Below, in pieces: positions 9,593 through 18,986 of a stretch of 64,000 bases of DNA (position 1 is the stretch's first letter; the number at the start of each line of letters is the position of its first letter). The notes under the pieces were generated by a model, which saw only the letters and a list, made by a program, of their open reading frames with translations, was not told the DNA's origin and searched no databases. Position numbers and translations under genes: made by a program. The DNA lies in assembly GCF_946886895.1 (NCBI RefSeq), contig NZ_CAMPJO010000014.1:1-64000 (forward strand), given 5' to 3'. This DNA comes from an uncultured Marinobacter sp. GTDB lineage: Bacteria; Pseudomonadota; Gammaproteobacteria; Pseudomonadales; Oleiphilaceae.

Positions 9593-10543
9593 TTATGCGC
9601 TTTTCCGGTTTCGCAGCCAGGTCTTCAGTGCCCGGCTGAGCGCACCCCAACGGTTCACCAGCAGGGCGGCAAAGATCAGCCCGCAGCCGGCCAGTTGCAG
9701 GCCGGTCATGCTTTCCCCAAACCAGCCGGCCGCGAACAGGGCGACCCATACCGGCTCCAGCACCAGAATCACCACCCCGTGGCTGTGAACGGACAGGCTC
9801 TGGGCGTAGGTTTGTAGCAGAAAGCGGCCAGCGGTGCCGACAATAGCGCTGGCCAGTACCCACCACACCAACAGCGCTGGCGGATCGAAAAAGGTCGGTT
9901 GCCACGGCTCCAGCACCAGGGATTCCAGGAGGGTTACCAGGCCGACGGTTAGCAGGGTCAGGGCCGTCAGCGGCAGCGCCGGAATGCGCTGTTTCTCAAC
10001 GGATTCACCGCGACGGTTGACGAACGTTCGCTGATTGGCCGCGCGCGTGTTGAGGTTGAAGTACAGCGCGAAAATGCTGGCTGCGGCCACGAAAAACAGT
10101 TGCCCCGGTTCGGGCTGGAAGCCGTTACGCAGGGATAGCAGGGCGAGGCCGGCCACCGCAATGGGGATCGCAAGCCAGGTGCTCGCCGGCTGGGCTTCCT
10201 TGAACATCAGCCGGGCGATGATCGGAACGATGACCACCCCGAGGCTGGTCAGAAACGCGCCTTCGCCCATGCTGGAGATATAAAACAGTCCCATCACCCA
10301 CAAGCTCATGGCAACACCGAACACCATCCCGACCGCCACGGCACGTCGCACCTGGTCAAAGCTCAGGCGCCGAAGGGGACGGTAAGCGATCAGTGCCAGG
10401 ACCAGCCCGGAAATCAGGAAACGGACGGCCATGAACAACAGGGGCGGCATCAGCAGAACCGCTTCCTTGGAAAACATCCAACTGATGGCGGCCATCAGGG
10501 TAACCACCACCAGGAACAGATCGGATTTGTGGGCGTCGGACAT
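9593..10543 (-). CDS. EamA/DMT-family transporter
   Basis: 316 aa. About ten hydrophobic segments in two EamA halves identify a drug/metabolite-type exporter of the inner membrane. The first half covers about residues 10-145 and the second 150-305, with a charged cytoplasmic insertion near 170-185 (NTRAANQRTFVNRRGES). The SLGVVIVPI segment is common in the family. The substrate cannot be told from sequence. It stands alone, upstream in transcription of tRNA-Val, with 153 bases between it and the lipase gene on the same strand. Confidence 0.87.
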   Translation of the reverse strand: MSDAHKSDLFLVVVTLMAAISWMFSKEAVLLMPPLLFMAVRFLISGLVLALIAYRPLRRLSFDQVRRAVAVGMVFGVAMSLWVMGLFYISSMGEGAFLTSLGVVIVPIIARLMFKEAQPASTWLAIPIAVAGLALLSLRNGFQPEPGQLFFVAAASIFALYFNLNTRAANQRTFVNRRGESVEKQRIPALPLTALTLLTVGLVTLLESLVLEPWQPTFFDPPALLVWWVLASAIVGTAGRFLLQTYAQSLSVHSHGVVILVLEPVWVALFAAGWFGESMTGLQLAGCGLIFAALLVNRWGALSRALKTWLRNRKSA

Positions 10544-10696
10544 GGGATAACCGGATTTGCTGGGGAGTGGACTTGCCAGTGAGTCAGATAATGTATAGTT
10601 TGCGAACTAAAAAGGAAAGGCGCATCAATAGCTGGCAGGTGGGCAGGCTCGTCCGTGAGCCAGAAATTATTCCATTTAATCAGTCAGTTAGTGTGA

Positions 10697-11785
10697 TCAG
10701 TTGTTGAGCGTGGAGTAGACCAAAGTCGACATGTCGGTCTGGTCCGAGCCCGGCACTTCGATGTAGCGGTCGCCCGATCCCCAGAACTGCCACCAGGGCC
10801 GCTGGGTATAGCTTCTGCTGGCGAAATCCACTCTCAGGCCATTGAGTGTGGTGTTGTTCACCACCGGCACCGAGAGATTGCCGGTTTCGGTGCCCAGCAC
10901 GCCGCTGTGGGTGACGCCTTCGTTCATCAGGATGGGGTAGTGGTTGTAGTAGAGCCCATCGGGCCCGTTCTGGCCGGTGACTTTGCCTGCGAGGCTGATG
11001 GTGTTGGAGCAGGAATCAATGCCCTCCGCCGTGGTGGCGCCGCACGCCGAATGGGTGGGTACCACGCCATCGTCGGTACCCGAGATAAACGGTTTGGTGA
11101 TGCCACCATAGGAGGAGCCGCCGGCGACAAAGCGCAACCTCGGGATTGCCTTGGGGCTGACGGCCAGGTTCCTGGCCGCATTGGTTTGCAGGTCGTTGAC
11201 CACACCGAGTTTGCCCGGTTCCGGCTCAATGCCGGTAAAGGCTTCCACGGCGGCGCGCAGCGGCCAGTTGTACCAGCTGTCGTTGTAGGCCAGGCTCATG
11301 GCCAGGTCGGCGAGTTCGGTACCGCCACCCGCCCCGGAATAGTCAATGCTGGCCAGGATCCTCAGCGGTGCCAGACCCTCCGCCTGGAGCCAGCGGGCCT
11401 GGTTTTCCAGGAGGTACCGGGTCACCAGGTCACCGGTGGAGTGTGACACCACAATGCAGAAATTATTGCACAGCCCCTGTTGGCTGATCTGGCGAAGTTG
11501 CTGGTAGGCCTGTTGAGCGATAGTACCTTCCACCCGGCCATCACTGCCCCAGTCGATGCGGGCATCGGAGCGGGACAGCCAGAAGCTTCGCCAGTAATCG
11601 GCCCCGGCGTCCTTCACGGCCTGGAGGTTGGCGGGCGGGTCGGCGAGGTCTTCCTGCTGGAATCCGTGCACGAGAATGACATTGTGCCCGGCAAGCCGGG
11701 CCTGGGCGTTGGCGGCGAGCAGGCCGCTGAGGAGGGCGACGGCCAAAGCCGCCTTACAGGCGCGTTTATTTTTCGTTGTTGACAT
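10697..11785 (-). CDS. Secreted alpha/beta-hydrolase lipase
   Basis: 362 aa. A signal peptide ends near NAQA (residues 26-29). The mature enzyme opens with an oxyanion-hole VHGF at 39-42, then the nucleophile elbow SHSTG with S116, in place of the usual GHSxG. Candidate acid and histidine residues are in SGTDDGVVPTHSAC and NEGVTHSGVLG, matching the Asp-His order of family I true lipases. Two cysteines near 106 and 110 and another pair around the TDDGVVPTHSAC region could form disulfides. Family I lipases are exported by type II secretion, often with a dedicated foldase; the gene directly upstream is membrane-anchored but does not look like a classical foldase. Confidence 0.87.
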   Translation of the reverse strand: MSTTKNKRACKAALAVALLSGLLAANAQARLAGHNVILVHGFQQEDLADPPANLQAVKDAGADYWRSFWLSRSDARIDWGSDGRVEGTIAQQAYQQLRQISQQGLCNNFCIVVSHSTGDLVTRYLLENQARWLQAEGLAPLRILASIDYSGAGGGTELADLAMSLAYNDSWYNWPLRAAVEAFTGIEPEPGKLGVVNDLQTNAARNLAVSPKAIPRLRFVAGGSSYGGITKPFISGTDDGVVPTHSACGATTAEGIDSCSNTISLAGKVTGQNGPDGLYYNHYPILMNEGVTHSGVLGTETGNLSVPVVNNTTLNGLRVDFASRSYTQRPWWQFWGSGDRYIEVPGSDQTDMSTLVYSTLNN

Positions 11786-11890
11786 GATTGCTCCGTCTTT
11801 CCTGAGTTATTGTTGTTTCAAGACGTTTACCCGCCCCTTCGGACGGTACTGCCCGGCGCTAGCCGGTGCAGGGCAGAGGCTGCCCCGCGA

Positions 11891-12967
11891 TCAGAACTTG
11901 TCGGCCAGTTGCCTGAGCAGGGCCGCCCGCTGTTCCGATTCCGCATCCACCGCCGGCGTATCCCGAAGTGCCTCAAGATCCGGCGGTGTGAATGAATAGC
12001 CGTCTTCCGGCCCGAACCCATAGTGTGTGCGGTCCCCGGGGCGGGCCGGTAACTGGCGGATCTGCAGGTGCAGCAGGCGGAGCTCGCCCTGGATATCCCG
12101 GTTCGCCAGCACCGTTCCGTGGGCCCGGAGGTTCAGTGTGTCGGAGGTGCTGTCCAGGCGTTGCTCGGACTGCAGTTGCGCCAGAGGGCGCTGGCCGGCA
12201 TAGAGCTGGGCCGATAACGCGTAGAAGCCGGCGTCTTCTGGGGCAAACTTCACCGGGATGACAAGATTGTTGTCGCTGAGGTACGGATCACCAAGGCCCT
12301 CGAAATCGCCCAGGTCCGGCTCGATGGTGAGGGAAGAGGCGTGACGAACCGGCGTGCCGTCTACGGTGGCCTCGACAATGAGGCGATATTCCCCTGGGGC
12401 CTCATCCGTGCTGAGCTGACCCTGGTAGTAGCCGTTGGAGTCGGATTGCGGGAGCGTGGTACTGGCCACGCTGTTGCCGGTCTGAGTGGATTCCAGAGTC
12501 GCCTTCAGCGATTGCCCGACAATCTGTGGCCCCTGCACAGACGCCATCACCAGCAGAGGTTCACCCCGGGTAAAACGGTATTTTTCAAGGGTGACCGCGA
12601 ACTGACCGCCATCGCCCAGGGGCAGGGCGACCGGTTCATAGTGGTTACCCCGGTAGGCCCGGGCCTGGGCCTCGGTGAGGGGGACGGACCAGGTCGGATA
12701 GCGGATGGATTGCGCATACTGGTCCGCAACGCTGGCCAGCATGAACGCCACCGGGTCCTCACCCGGCGGCGTGGGTCCTCCCGTTCCGGCACCTTGAGAC
12801 GTCGGGGCACTGCCCGGTGGAGAGGATTCGGAAGGGGGCGCCAGTAAGGGGTCCACCGAGCCCGCCAGCCAGTCAAATTGAAACCGGTTCTCGGCGGACA
12901 GCAGGAAACCGGTACCCAGGACGCAGGCAGTCACCATCAAGAGCGTTATGAGTGCCTTGGTTGGCAT
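11891..12967 (-). CDS. Membrane-anchored protein with proline-rich linker and beta-sandwich-like domains, lipase neighbour
   Basis: 358 aa. The N-terminus has one uncleaved-looking hydrophobic segment (about residues 6-23), then a Pro/Gly/Ser-rich linker at about 42-70. The rest is predicted beta-rich: residues 115-220 and 230-330 read like two Ig or macroglobulin-type modules (for example EKYRFTRGEPLLVMASV). The C-terminal 25 residues are helical and charged. The layout of anchor, proline-rich linker and periplasmic domain is that of lipase foldases, but the helical foldase domain and its RxxFDY motif are absent. It lies 105 bases upstream of the lipase gene on the same strand. I do not recognise a specific family; a chaperone, carrier or inhibitor role for the lipase is inference. 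Confidence 0.7.
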   Translation of the reverse strand: MPTKALITLLMVTACVLGTGFLLSAENRFQFDWLAGSVDPLLAPPSESSPPGSAPTSQGAGTGGPTPPGEDPVAFMLASVADQYAQSIRYPTWSVPLTEAQARAYRGNHYEPVALPLGDGGQFAVTLEKYRFTRGEPLLVMASVQGPQIVGQSLKATLESTQTGNSVASTTLPQSDSNGYYQGQLSTDEAPGEYRLIVEATVDGTPVRHASSLTIEPDLGDFEGLGDPYLSDNNLVIPVKFAPEDAGFYALSAQLYAGQRPLAQLQSEQRLDSTSDTLNLRAHGTVLANRDIQGELRLLHLQIRQLPARPGDRTHYGFGPEDGYSFTPPDLEALRDTPAVDAESEQRAALLRQLADKF

Positions 12968-13113
12968 TCGTCATGTCCTTTTTATTGTCATGGTGTTCAG
13001 TAAACATACTGGCCTTTTGTCCGCACCGGCAAAACTTTGGTCGGAAAATGTAACATTATGTGTCTTTCCTGAGAGGTTCGTCACAAAACCGGCGGGCGGG
13101 GCCCGGCAGATGG

Positions 13114-13722
13114 TCAGGAATCCCGGTTGGCCTCGAAGCCGAATCGCAGGGTCACCTCGTCCCCGACCAGGGCCGGGTCCAATCCATAGGTCATACCCCA
13201 TTCACTGCGTTTGAGGGTGGTCTCTGCGGTGATGCCCAGGGTGTACTCTTCATGGCCGATGGGGTATTCCGCCGATTTGTTGAGGGTGACGTCCAGAGTC
13301 ACCGGCCGGATTTTGCCGAGCAGGGTCAGGTCGCCGGTGACCTTGCCGGTGTTCTGACCCGTGGTCTCAAACCCGGTGACACTGAAGCGGATTTCCGGGT
13401 GATCGTCGCTGTCGAGAAAATCGTCTGACCGGAGGTGCTCGTCGCGTTCCTCATGGTTGGTGTAAATGCTGTCACTCTGAAACACCAGTGTGCCGGAGTT
13501 CAGGGTGCGCGCCTGTTCGTCATAGACGAACTGCCCTTCAACGTCCCGAAACAGGCCCATTACCGGCGCATAGCCGATGTGCATGATCTCGAACATCATC
13601 GAAAAGTGCTCGTCATCCACCACGAAGGTGGCTGGCTCGGCACTCACGGCGGGTGGAAAGGCAGCTGCCAGCGGCAGGGTGGTGGCAAACAGCCGGTTAC
13701 GGATGGAGGTGCGACGGTTCAT
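13114..13722 (-). CDS. YceI-family periplasmic protein
   Basis: 202 aa. YceI proteins are lipocalin-like barrels that bind polyisoprenoid lipids in the periplasm. A signal peptide ends near AVSA (residues 26-29). The hallmark motifs are present: FVVDDEHFSMMFEIMHIG at the mature start, the FLDSDDHPEIRF segment after the middle, and GDLTLLGKIRPVTLDV. The start is the ATG preceded by AAGGAGACACACTC; an in-frame extension of 27 residues upstream has no signal-peptide logic. Its first 26 bases overlap the end of the phosphatidyltransferase gene, so the two are translationally close. Confidence 0.92.
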   Translation of the reverse strand: MNRRTSIRNRLFATTLPLAAAFPPAVSAEPATFVVDDEHFSMMFEIMHIGYAPVMGLFRDVEGQFVYDEQARTLNSGTLVFQSDSIYTNHEERDEHLRSDDFLDSDDHPEIRFSVTGFETTGQNTGKVTGDLTLLGKIRPVTLDVTLNKSAEYPIGHEEYTLGITAETTLKRSEWGMTYGLDPALVGDEVTLRFGFEANRDS

Positions 13723-14443
13723 GAGTGTGTCTCCTTTGGTAGAGCCAGCGAATATCCAGAGAGAATGACCAGGCAAGCAGCACCAGGGCTGTTGCCAGAG
13801 CACCGCTGGCGAATGAGTCGGGAATCGGGGGTAGCAGGGTAACCATCAGGGTGACAATCTGCCAGACGCAAATGGTTTTCCGCCGGAAGCTGTCGGGCAG
13901 GGGGCGGCCAAGCCAGGGCAAGCCCCAGGCGGTCGCCATAAACAGATATCGCATCAGCCCCAGCGCGACCACCCAGGCTCCGGCCTTGCCAGCAGCCAGG
14001 GTGGCGACGCACAGGCCGAGGATGAACAGCGCATCCAGCTCCATGTCAAAGCGGGCACCGAAATCACTGTGGCTGTTGGTGAGGCGCGCCAGCTTGCCGT
14101 CCACGCCGTCGAGAATCAGCGCCACCAGTGCCAGGGTGAGATAACCCCAGAGCCAGCCCCCGAGCTGGTCGGCAAACGGAGCTGCCGCCACCAGCACCAC
14201 GACCAGACTGCTCCGCAGCAGTGTGGCCCGGTTCGCCCAGCCAAAGTCCCGGTTCACCGGCCAGCGGGTGATCACCGCCAGCGCAATCCCGCCGAACAAC
14301 ACAGCGGCCAGGGTGAAAAACCGCCAGTCTGCTGATACCAGAGGCGCCAGCCCTGCGGCCAGGACAGCCGTCAGGGCGCCGCCCCACAGCAGATCGATGG
14401 CTGTCGGGGAGATTGCGGGTTGCGGCTGCCCTTGAGAATCCAT
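13697..14443 (-). CDS. CDP-alcohol phosphatidyltransferase
   Basis: 248 aa. These inner-membrane enzymes move a phospho-alcohol group from a CDP-alcohol to a second alcohol. The complete catalytic signature is present: D112 and D115 in DGVDGKLAR, then G129, D133 and D137 (GARFDMELDA). About seven hydrophobic segments surround it. The substrates are unknown. It is divergent from the dehydrogenase-PTPS-glycosyltransferase operon across a 182-base region and overlaps yceI at its 3' end, so it may make the lipid or acceptor used by that cluster. It does not look like PgsA or PssA, whose N-terminal regions differ. Confidence 0.88.
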   Translation of the reverse strand: MDSQGQPQPAISPTAIDLLWGGALTAVLAAGLAPLVSADWRFFTLAAVLFGGIALAVITRWPVNRDFGWANRATLLRSSLVVVLVAAAPFADQLGGWLWGYLTLALVALILDGVDGKLARLTNSHSDFGARFDMELDALFILGLCVATLAAGKAGAWVVALGLMRYLFMATAWGLPWLGRPLPDSFRRKTICVWQIVTLMVTLLPPIPDSFASGALATALVLLAWSFSLDIRWLYQRRHTHEPSHLHP

Positions 14444-14625
14444 AACTGAACTCCAGCGTATAGCTTACGGTCCCGGTTTGCGGTTTAACGGCGCCTTCCT
14501 GACTATAGTGTCTAAAGCCTGTTCCTGCTTACGACTGTAGACCGCAAACAGACTCGTCGGTTTCCGGGTTGGCCAGGGCACCGCATCACATCACACATGA
14601 CATCGGCCGGGAAAGGGAGCATAAG

Positions 14626-15621
14626 GTGACAGCAGATCAAACCTCCGATAATGGCCAGCTCATGTCCCGGGCATTCTGGGTGACAGGGCCCGGACAGGGC
14701 GCCGTAATGGACACCCCGGTTGGTGCCGGCTCCGAATCGTCGGTACTTGTCCGTGCCCTGTACTCCGGGGTGAGCCGGGGCACGGAATCGCTGGTATTCC
14801 ATGGTCAGGTGCCCGAGGGCGAATATGAGCGCATGCGGGCGCCGTTTCAGGAAGGCAGGTTCCCATTCCCGGTAAAATACGGCTACGCCAGTGTCGGCGA
14901 GGTGGTTCAGGGGTGCGACGCACTGCTGGGGCGGAGGGTGTTCTGCCTGTTTCCCCATCAGGCGCTGTATGCCGTTCCGGAACAGGCGGTTGTTGCGTTA
15001 CCAGACGATTTGCCGGCAGGCCGGGCGGTACTGGCGGCCAATATGGAGACCGCCATCAACGGCCTGTGGGATGCCGCGCCGGCGGTCGGTGACCGGATCG
15101 CGGTGGTCGGGCTGGGTGTTGTCGGCTTGCTGACGGCGTGGCTGGCCAGCCGGATCCCCGGTACCCGGGTCACGGCCCTCGACGTTAACCCGGGCCGGCG
15201 GGCGGTAGCCGACGCACTCGGGCTCCGGTTCGCCACCGCCTGCGACCGGGATGACCATGACCTCGTTATACATGCCAGCGGCCAGGGTGCCGGCCTCGCG
15301 ACGGCTCTGGCGCTGGCCGGGCAAGAGGCCCGGGTGGTGGAGATGAGCTGGTACGGGGATCAGGCGGTCACCGTGCCGCTGGGTGGTGCCTTTCATTCCC
15401 GCAGGCTGACCCTCAGATCCAGCCAGGTGGGTCAGATCCGTCCGTCCCGCCAGCCCCGCTGGACCCACCGGGACCGGCTTTCGCTGGCTCTGTCACTGTT
15501 GCGGGATGACCGCCTCGACGCCCTTATCACCGGTGAGTCAGCGTTTGATGACATGCCGGAAGCCCTGGGCTCTGTGCTTACCGATGGCCGGGACACCCTG
15601 TGTCACCGGATTCATTACTGA
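14626..15621 (+). CDS. Zinc-type medium-chain dehydrogenase, BchC-like
   Basis: 331 aa. A medium-chain dehydrogenase/reductase. The N-terminal catalytic domain has [10 protein letters not shown] (near 40) and [14 protein letters not shown] (near 82), a pattern like the BchC dehydrogenase of bacteriochlorophyll synthesis, in which the usual Cys-zinc ligand is replaced. The Rossmann motif is GLGVVGL (near residue 160). No structural-zinc cysteine cluster is present, so zinc dependence is doubtful. The start is GTG 14626, with AGGGAG six bases upstream; a longer TTG version (from 14569) has no ribosome site. First gene of the unusual pterin-like cluster. Its substrate is unknown. Confidence 0.8.
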   Translation: MTADQTSDNGQLMSRAFWVTGPGQGAVMDTPVGAGSESSVLVRALYSGVSRGTESLVFHGQVPEGEYERMRAPFQEGRFPFPVKYGYASVGEVVQGCDALLGRRVFCLFPHQALYAVPEQAVVALPDDLPAGRAVLAANMETAINGLWDAAPAVGDRIAVVGLGVVGLLTAWLASRIPGTRVTALDVNPGRRAVADALGLRFATACDRDDHDLVIHASGQGAGLATALALAGQEARVVEMSWYGDQAVTVPLGGAFHSRRLTLRSSQVGQIRPSRQPRWTHRDRLSLALSLLRDDRLDALITGESAFDDMPEALGSVLTDGRDTLCHRIHY

Positions 15622-15656
15622 CCGCCCGGCCATGCCGGGCCCTGCAAGGAGACACC

Positions 15657-16055
15657 ATGTTCAGCCTGACTGTTCGTGACCACATGATGATTGCCCACAG
15701 TTTTACCGGTCAGCTGTTCGGCCCGGCCCAGAAGGTTCACGGTGCCACCTACGTGGTGGATGTCACCTTTGAGCGCCCTGAGTTGGACGGCGACGACCTG
15801 GTGGTCGACATCGGCCTGGCCTCGACGGTTCTCAAAGACGTGCTCGGGGAATTTAACATGAAGAATCTGGATGAACTTGCCGGGTTCCGGGGCAGGAATA
15901 CCACCACCGAGTTCATGGCGAAAGTGGTCCATGACCGGATAGCGGACGGGGTGCGTTCAGGCCGCCTGGGCGAGTCGGCCCGGGGTATAACCAGCCTGAA
16001 CGTCACACTCGCGGAATCCCATATTGCCTGGGCGAGCTACCGTGGTGCCATCTGA
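15657..16055 (+). CDS. PTPS/QueD-like protein with altered zinc and catalytic site
   Basis: 132 aa, one 6-pyruvoyl-tetrahydropterin synthase (T-fold) domain. Typical enzymes bind zinc with His...HGH and use a cysteine four residues before HGH. Here H14 and H28 remain, but the third zinc ligand is replaced by alanine (HGA at 28-30) and the cysteine position is A24. The motif [17 protein letters not shown] near residue 80 and the late [11 protein letters not shown], with a glutamate that would bind the pterin ring, are kept. A true QueD or PTPS activity is therefore doubtful; an altered reaction on a pterin-like substrate is possible. AAGGAGACACC precedes the ATG. It overlaps the next gene. Confidence 0.82.
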   Translation: MFSLTVRDHMMIAHSFTGQLFGPAQKVHGATYVVDVTFERPELDGDDLVVDIGLASTVLKDVLGEFNMKNLDELAGFRGRNTTTEFMAKVVHDRIADGVRSGRLGESARGITSLNVTLAESHIAWASYRGAI

Positions 16056-18015
16056 CACGACGGGCAGCCAGGTCGCCGATCTCATCTTTGTGGTCCCCGG
16101 CGACCCGGACCAGAACACCGGCGGTTACCGCTATGTTGGCAAGCTGGTCGCAACATTGCGGGCGATCGGCACGTCGGCCTCGGTTGTCGGCGTTGCGGGG
16201 CGCTTCCCCAGACCCGACGACGAGGCACGGATCGCCATGGACACATTGCTGGGTGGCTTGCCGGTCGGTGCCTGCGTGATCCTGGACGGGTTGGCCATGG
16301 GAGGCATGCCGGAGGTGCTTGAGCGGCACGCAGGCAGGCTTCATCTGGTGGCGCTTGTACACCACCCGCTGGCGGACGAAACCGGCCTGTCCGAGGCGGA
16401 CCGGGACTGGTTCTTTAACGCCGAGAAGAAGGCCCTGGCGATAACGCCCCACGTGATCACCACCAGCCCCTTCACGGCTGAACGCCTGACGGACTATGGC
16501 GTTTCGCCTGAGCGTATCCGCACCGCCGAGCCAGGTGTGGATCCGCCCACCGGAGGTAATCCCGCCGTTGGGGCCCGTCGCGGGCCGGGTTCTACACCAT
16601 CGTCGCTGCTCTGTGTTGCCCATCTGTCCCCCCGCAAGGCCCAGCATCAGCTGGTGGAGGCATTGAGCGGCCTGCAGGCGTTGCCCTGGCACTGTACCCT
16701 CGCGGGTTCCGGTGAGCGGGATCCGGCGTATGGTCGCCGGGTACAGGCACAGATCCGGGCCGCCGGGCTTGAGGGTCGTATCACCCTGGCCGGTGAAGTG
16801 GAGGAGACAGCTCTGGCCGATCTCTACCGGAGTGCCGATGCCTTTGTGCTGCCCTCGCTCTACGAAGGCTACGGTATGGTGATCGATGAGGCCCTGGCCG
16901 CAGGCTTGCCGGTCATCTCATCGGATGGCGGCGCCCTGGCGCATACGGCCAACCGCCCGGGGGTGGCGTTGTACGCGGCTGGCGATGTCCGTGCTCTGGA
17001 GGCTCGCCTGCACGCCTGGCTGGCAGACCCCGGGGCGATGGCCCAGGCGCGGAAACTGGCCGGCCGGGAATCCAGGCGAGTGCGAACCTGGGCCGATACC
17101 GCGAGCCGGTTTATCGCGGCGATCACCGACTTCCGGCAGGTGCCGGGTTCCGCTCGAACGGATAGGGCCAGTGGCAGCACCTTTTGCGGGGATTGGCTGG
17201 CTGCCCGGGAGCCGGTGGACCACCAGGCAAGAGCACCGGCACTGAACCGGCTCCTGAACGACTGGCTGGCCGTGCGTTATGACCGATCGGGCGAAACCAG
17301 CCAGAGGTCGCCCGTACAGGTCGTCGATCTGGGCGCTGGCCGGGGGAACAACGGGGTCTATCTGGTACCGAGGCTTGAAGTTCCCCAGCGGTGGCTGCTG
17401 GTGGATCAGGACTCGGATCTGCTTGCCTCCGCAGCCTCACGGATGGAGCAACTGGATGTGCCCTATACGACGGCGCTGACGCGGTTGACGGCGTCCGGAA
17501 TTGAGCGGGTGTTACCAGCGGATACCGCACTGGTGACGGCCTCGGCGTTGATTGATCTGGTCTCTGGCGAGTGGTTGCGGGAACTGGTGAAGGCGAGTGT
17601 GGCCCGCCAGGCAGCCGTACTGGTGGTGCTGACCTACGCCGGGCGATTCCGGCTGGCCCCGGCGGACCCGGACGATCACCTGGTTGAGCGGCTGGTGAAC
17701 GAGCACCAGCATGGAGACAAGGGCGTTGGAACAGCGCTGGGGCCGGAAGCCACGGCCGAACTGGCGGCGGCGTTGCAAGCACGGGGCTATCGGCTGCATC
17801 TGGCGGACAGCCCCTGGCACCTGACCCCTCAACACCCAGAGGTGATCAGCCACTTGCTGTCAGGATGGATTCAGGCAGCCAGAGACTGTCAGAATGGCGA
17901 TGACGCCCGGCTGGCACGTTGGCTGGAGACCCGCCGGCGGCAATTGGATCAAGGCCAGCTGTCGGTCTCCGTGGATCACCGGGACCTGCTGGCATTGCCA
18001 CCCGGGCCGGTGTGA
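16042..18015 (+). CDS. Family 4 glycosyltransferase fused to a SAM methyltransferase-like domain
   Basis: About 657 aa. The N-terminal 370 residues form a GT-B glycosyltransferase: a short Rossmann start ([18 protein letters not shown]), the donor-side [14 protein letters not shown] and the EYG-type nucleotide-sugar motif [19 protein letters not shown]. After a linker near 375-410, the last 250 residues are a class I methyltransferase with the SAM loop [12 protein letters not shown] (near 430) and the acidic loop [10 protein letters not shown]. The start is uncertain: GTG 16042 (chosen) or 16045 overlap the PTPS-like stop; TTG 16024 is also in frame. Its stop overlaps the next gene as GTGA. 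Acceptor and sugar are unknown. Confidence 0.82.
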   Translation: MVPSDTTGSQVADLIFVVPGDPDQNTGGYRYVGKLVATLRAIGTSASVVGVAGRFPRPDDEARIAMDTLLGGLPVGACVILDGLAMGGMPEVLERHAGRLHLVALVHHPLADETGLSEADRDWFFNAEKKALAITPHVITTSPFTAERLTDYGVSPERIRTAEPGVDPPTGGNPAVGARRGPGSTPSSLLCVAHLSPRKAQHQLVEALSGLQALPWHCTLAGSGERDPAYGRRVQAQIRAAGLEGRITLAGEVEETALADLYRSADAFVLPSLYEGYGMVIDEALAAGLPVISSDGGALAHTANRPGVALYAAGDVRALEARLHAWLADPGAMAQARKLAGRESRRVRTWADTASRFIAAITDFRQVPGSARTDRASGSTFCGDWLAAREPVDHQARAPALNRLLNDWLAVRYDRSGETSQRSPVQVVDLGAGRGNNGVYLVPRLEVPQRWLLVDQDSDLLASAASRMEQLDVPYTTALTRLTASGIERVLPADTALVTASALIDLVSGEWLRELVKASVARQAAVLVVLTYAGRFRLAPADPDDHLVERLVNEHQHGDKGVGTALGPEATAELAAALQARGYRLHLADSPWHLTPQHPEVISHLLSGWIQAARDCQNGDDARLARWLETRRRQLDQGQLSVSVDHRDLLALPPGPV

Positions 18016-18986
18016 GAGCGTTGTGGCATGAGCCCGGCGTTCGGCTGGCCGGGCGTTGGCTGGTGGCGGGCCTGTTGCTTGCCCTGGTGATGACATCGGT
18101 GGATATGGGCCTGTTGAGCCGGCAGTTGGCCGGGCTGTCGGTTCCCGTCCTGGCACTGGCGTTATCGCTGACGGTTCTGCAGGTGCTGCTGTCTGCCTGG
18201 CGCTGGCGTTATACCGCCGGAAGACTGGGGTTGGCCCTGGGTTATCGCACCGCCGTGGCGGAATACTATCTGGCGACCTTTCTCAATCAGGTGTTGCCCG
18301 GCGGCGTGCTGGGCGATGTCAACCGGGCATGGCGCCACGCCGGCGGCGCGAATGCGCGGGTCGATGCCGTTCACGCTGTCATCATCGAGCGGCTGTCCGG
18401 GCAGGCCGTGCTGGCGGTTATCGTGTTGGCGGGCACGGTCTGGCTGGCGTTTTCAGGGGTGTTGACGACCAACGGCTCAGGATTCTTCGATGGTAACGAA
18501 GCCAACCCGGGACACGGGAGTGCTGGCTGGTTCGTCGCTCTACTGATCGGATTGCCGGCCCTGCTCTGGGGCGTCGGGCGTTTCAGCCACCGCTTTGCGA
18601 ATTATATCCGGCAACTGCGTCGGGATCTGTACCGTAGTCTGCTGGCCTGGCCGGCGTTCCCGGTGCAGTTGGCCAGTTCCCTGGGGGTTATTGCCAGTTA
18701 CCTGCTGGTGTTCCTGATCCTCGCCTGGGGCGCACAAACCCTCACCGGGCCCGAATCCGTGGCGGTAACCGCTGTGCTCTGTGCCGTTCTGCTGGTCAGC
18801 ATGGTGGTGCCGTTTACCGTTGCCGGCTGGGGTGTCCGGGAGGGGGTGGCAGCGTTACTCTGGCCATTGGCGGGGCTGCCGGCGGAGCAGGGGGTCGCAC
18901 TCAGCGTGGGCTACGGGCTGGTGGTGTTTGTGTCCAGTTGGCCAGGCGCCCTGGTTCTGTTCAGTGAGCGCTTTCGTCCCGGCTGA
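18012..18986 (+). CDS. YbhN/lysylphosphatidylglycerol synthetase TM-type membrane protein
   Basis: 324 aa. Polytopic inner-membrane protein of the UPF0104/LPG-synthase transmembrane family, related to the flippase half of MprF. The features seen are the QVLPGGVLGDVNRAWR segment (near 95), the later IERLSGQAV (near 120) and about eight hydrophobic helices. There is no aminoacyl-transferase domain. The start is GTG 18012 in a four-base GTGA overlap with the preceding gene, a strong sign of coupling. Its 3' end overlaps the convergent RibD-like gene by 26 bases. A role in moving a lipid-linked product across the membrane is inference. Confidence 0.85.
   Translation: MRALWHEPGVRLAGRWLVAGLLLALVMTSVDMGLLSRQLAGLSVPVLALALSLTVLQVLLSAWRWRYTAGRLGLALGYRTAVAEYYLATFLNQVLPGGVLGDVNRAWRHAGGANARVDAVHAVIIERLSGQAVLAVIVLAGTVWLAFSGVLTTNGSGFFDGNEANPGHGSAGWFVALLIGLPALLWGVGRFSHRFANYIRQLRRDLYRSLLAWPAFPVQLASSLGVIASYLLVFLILAWGAQTLTGPESVAVTAVLCAVLLVSMVVPFTVAGWGVREGVAALLWPLAGLPAEQGVALSVGYGLVVFVSSWPGALVLFSERFRPG

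Noticed and set aside
13723..13803. Longer N-terminus for the YceI protein
   Set aside because: It would bury the signal peptide; the internal ATG has a strong Shine-Dalgarno.
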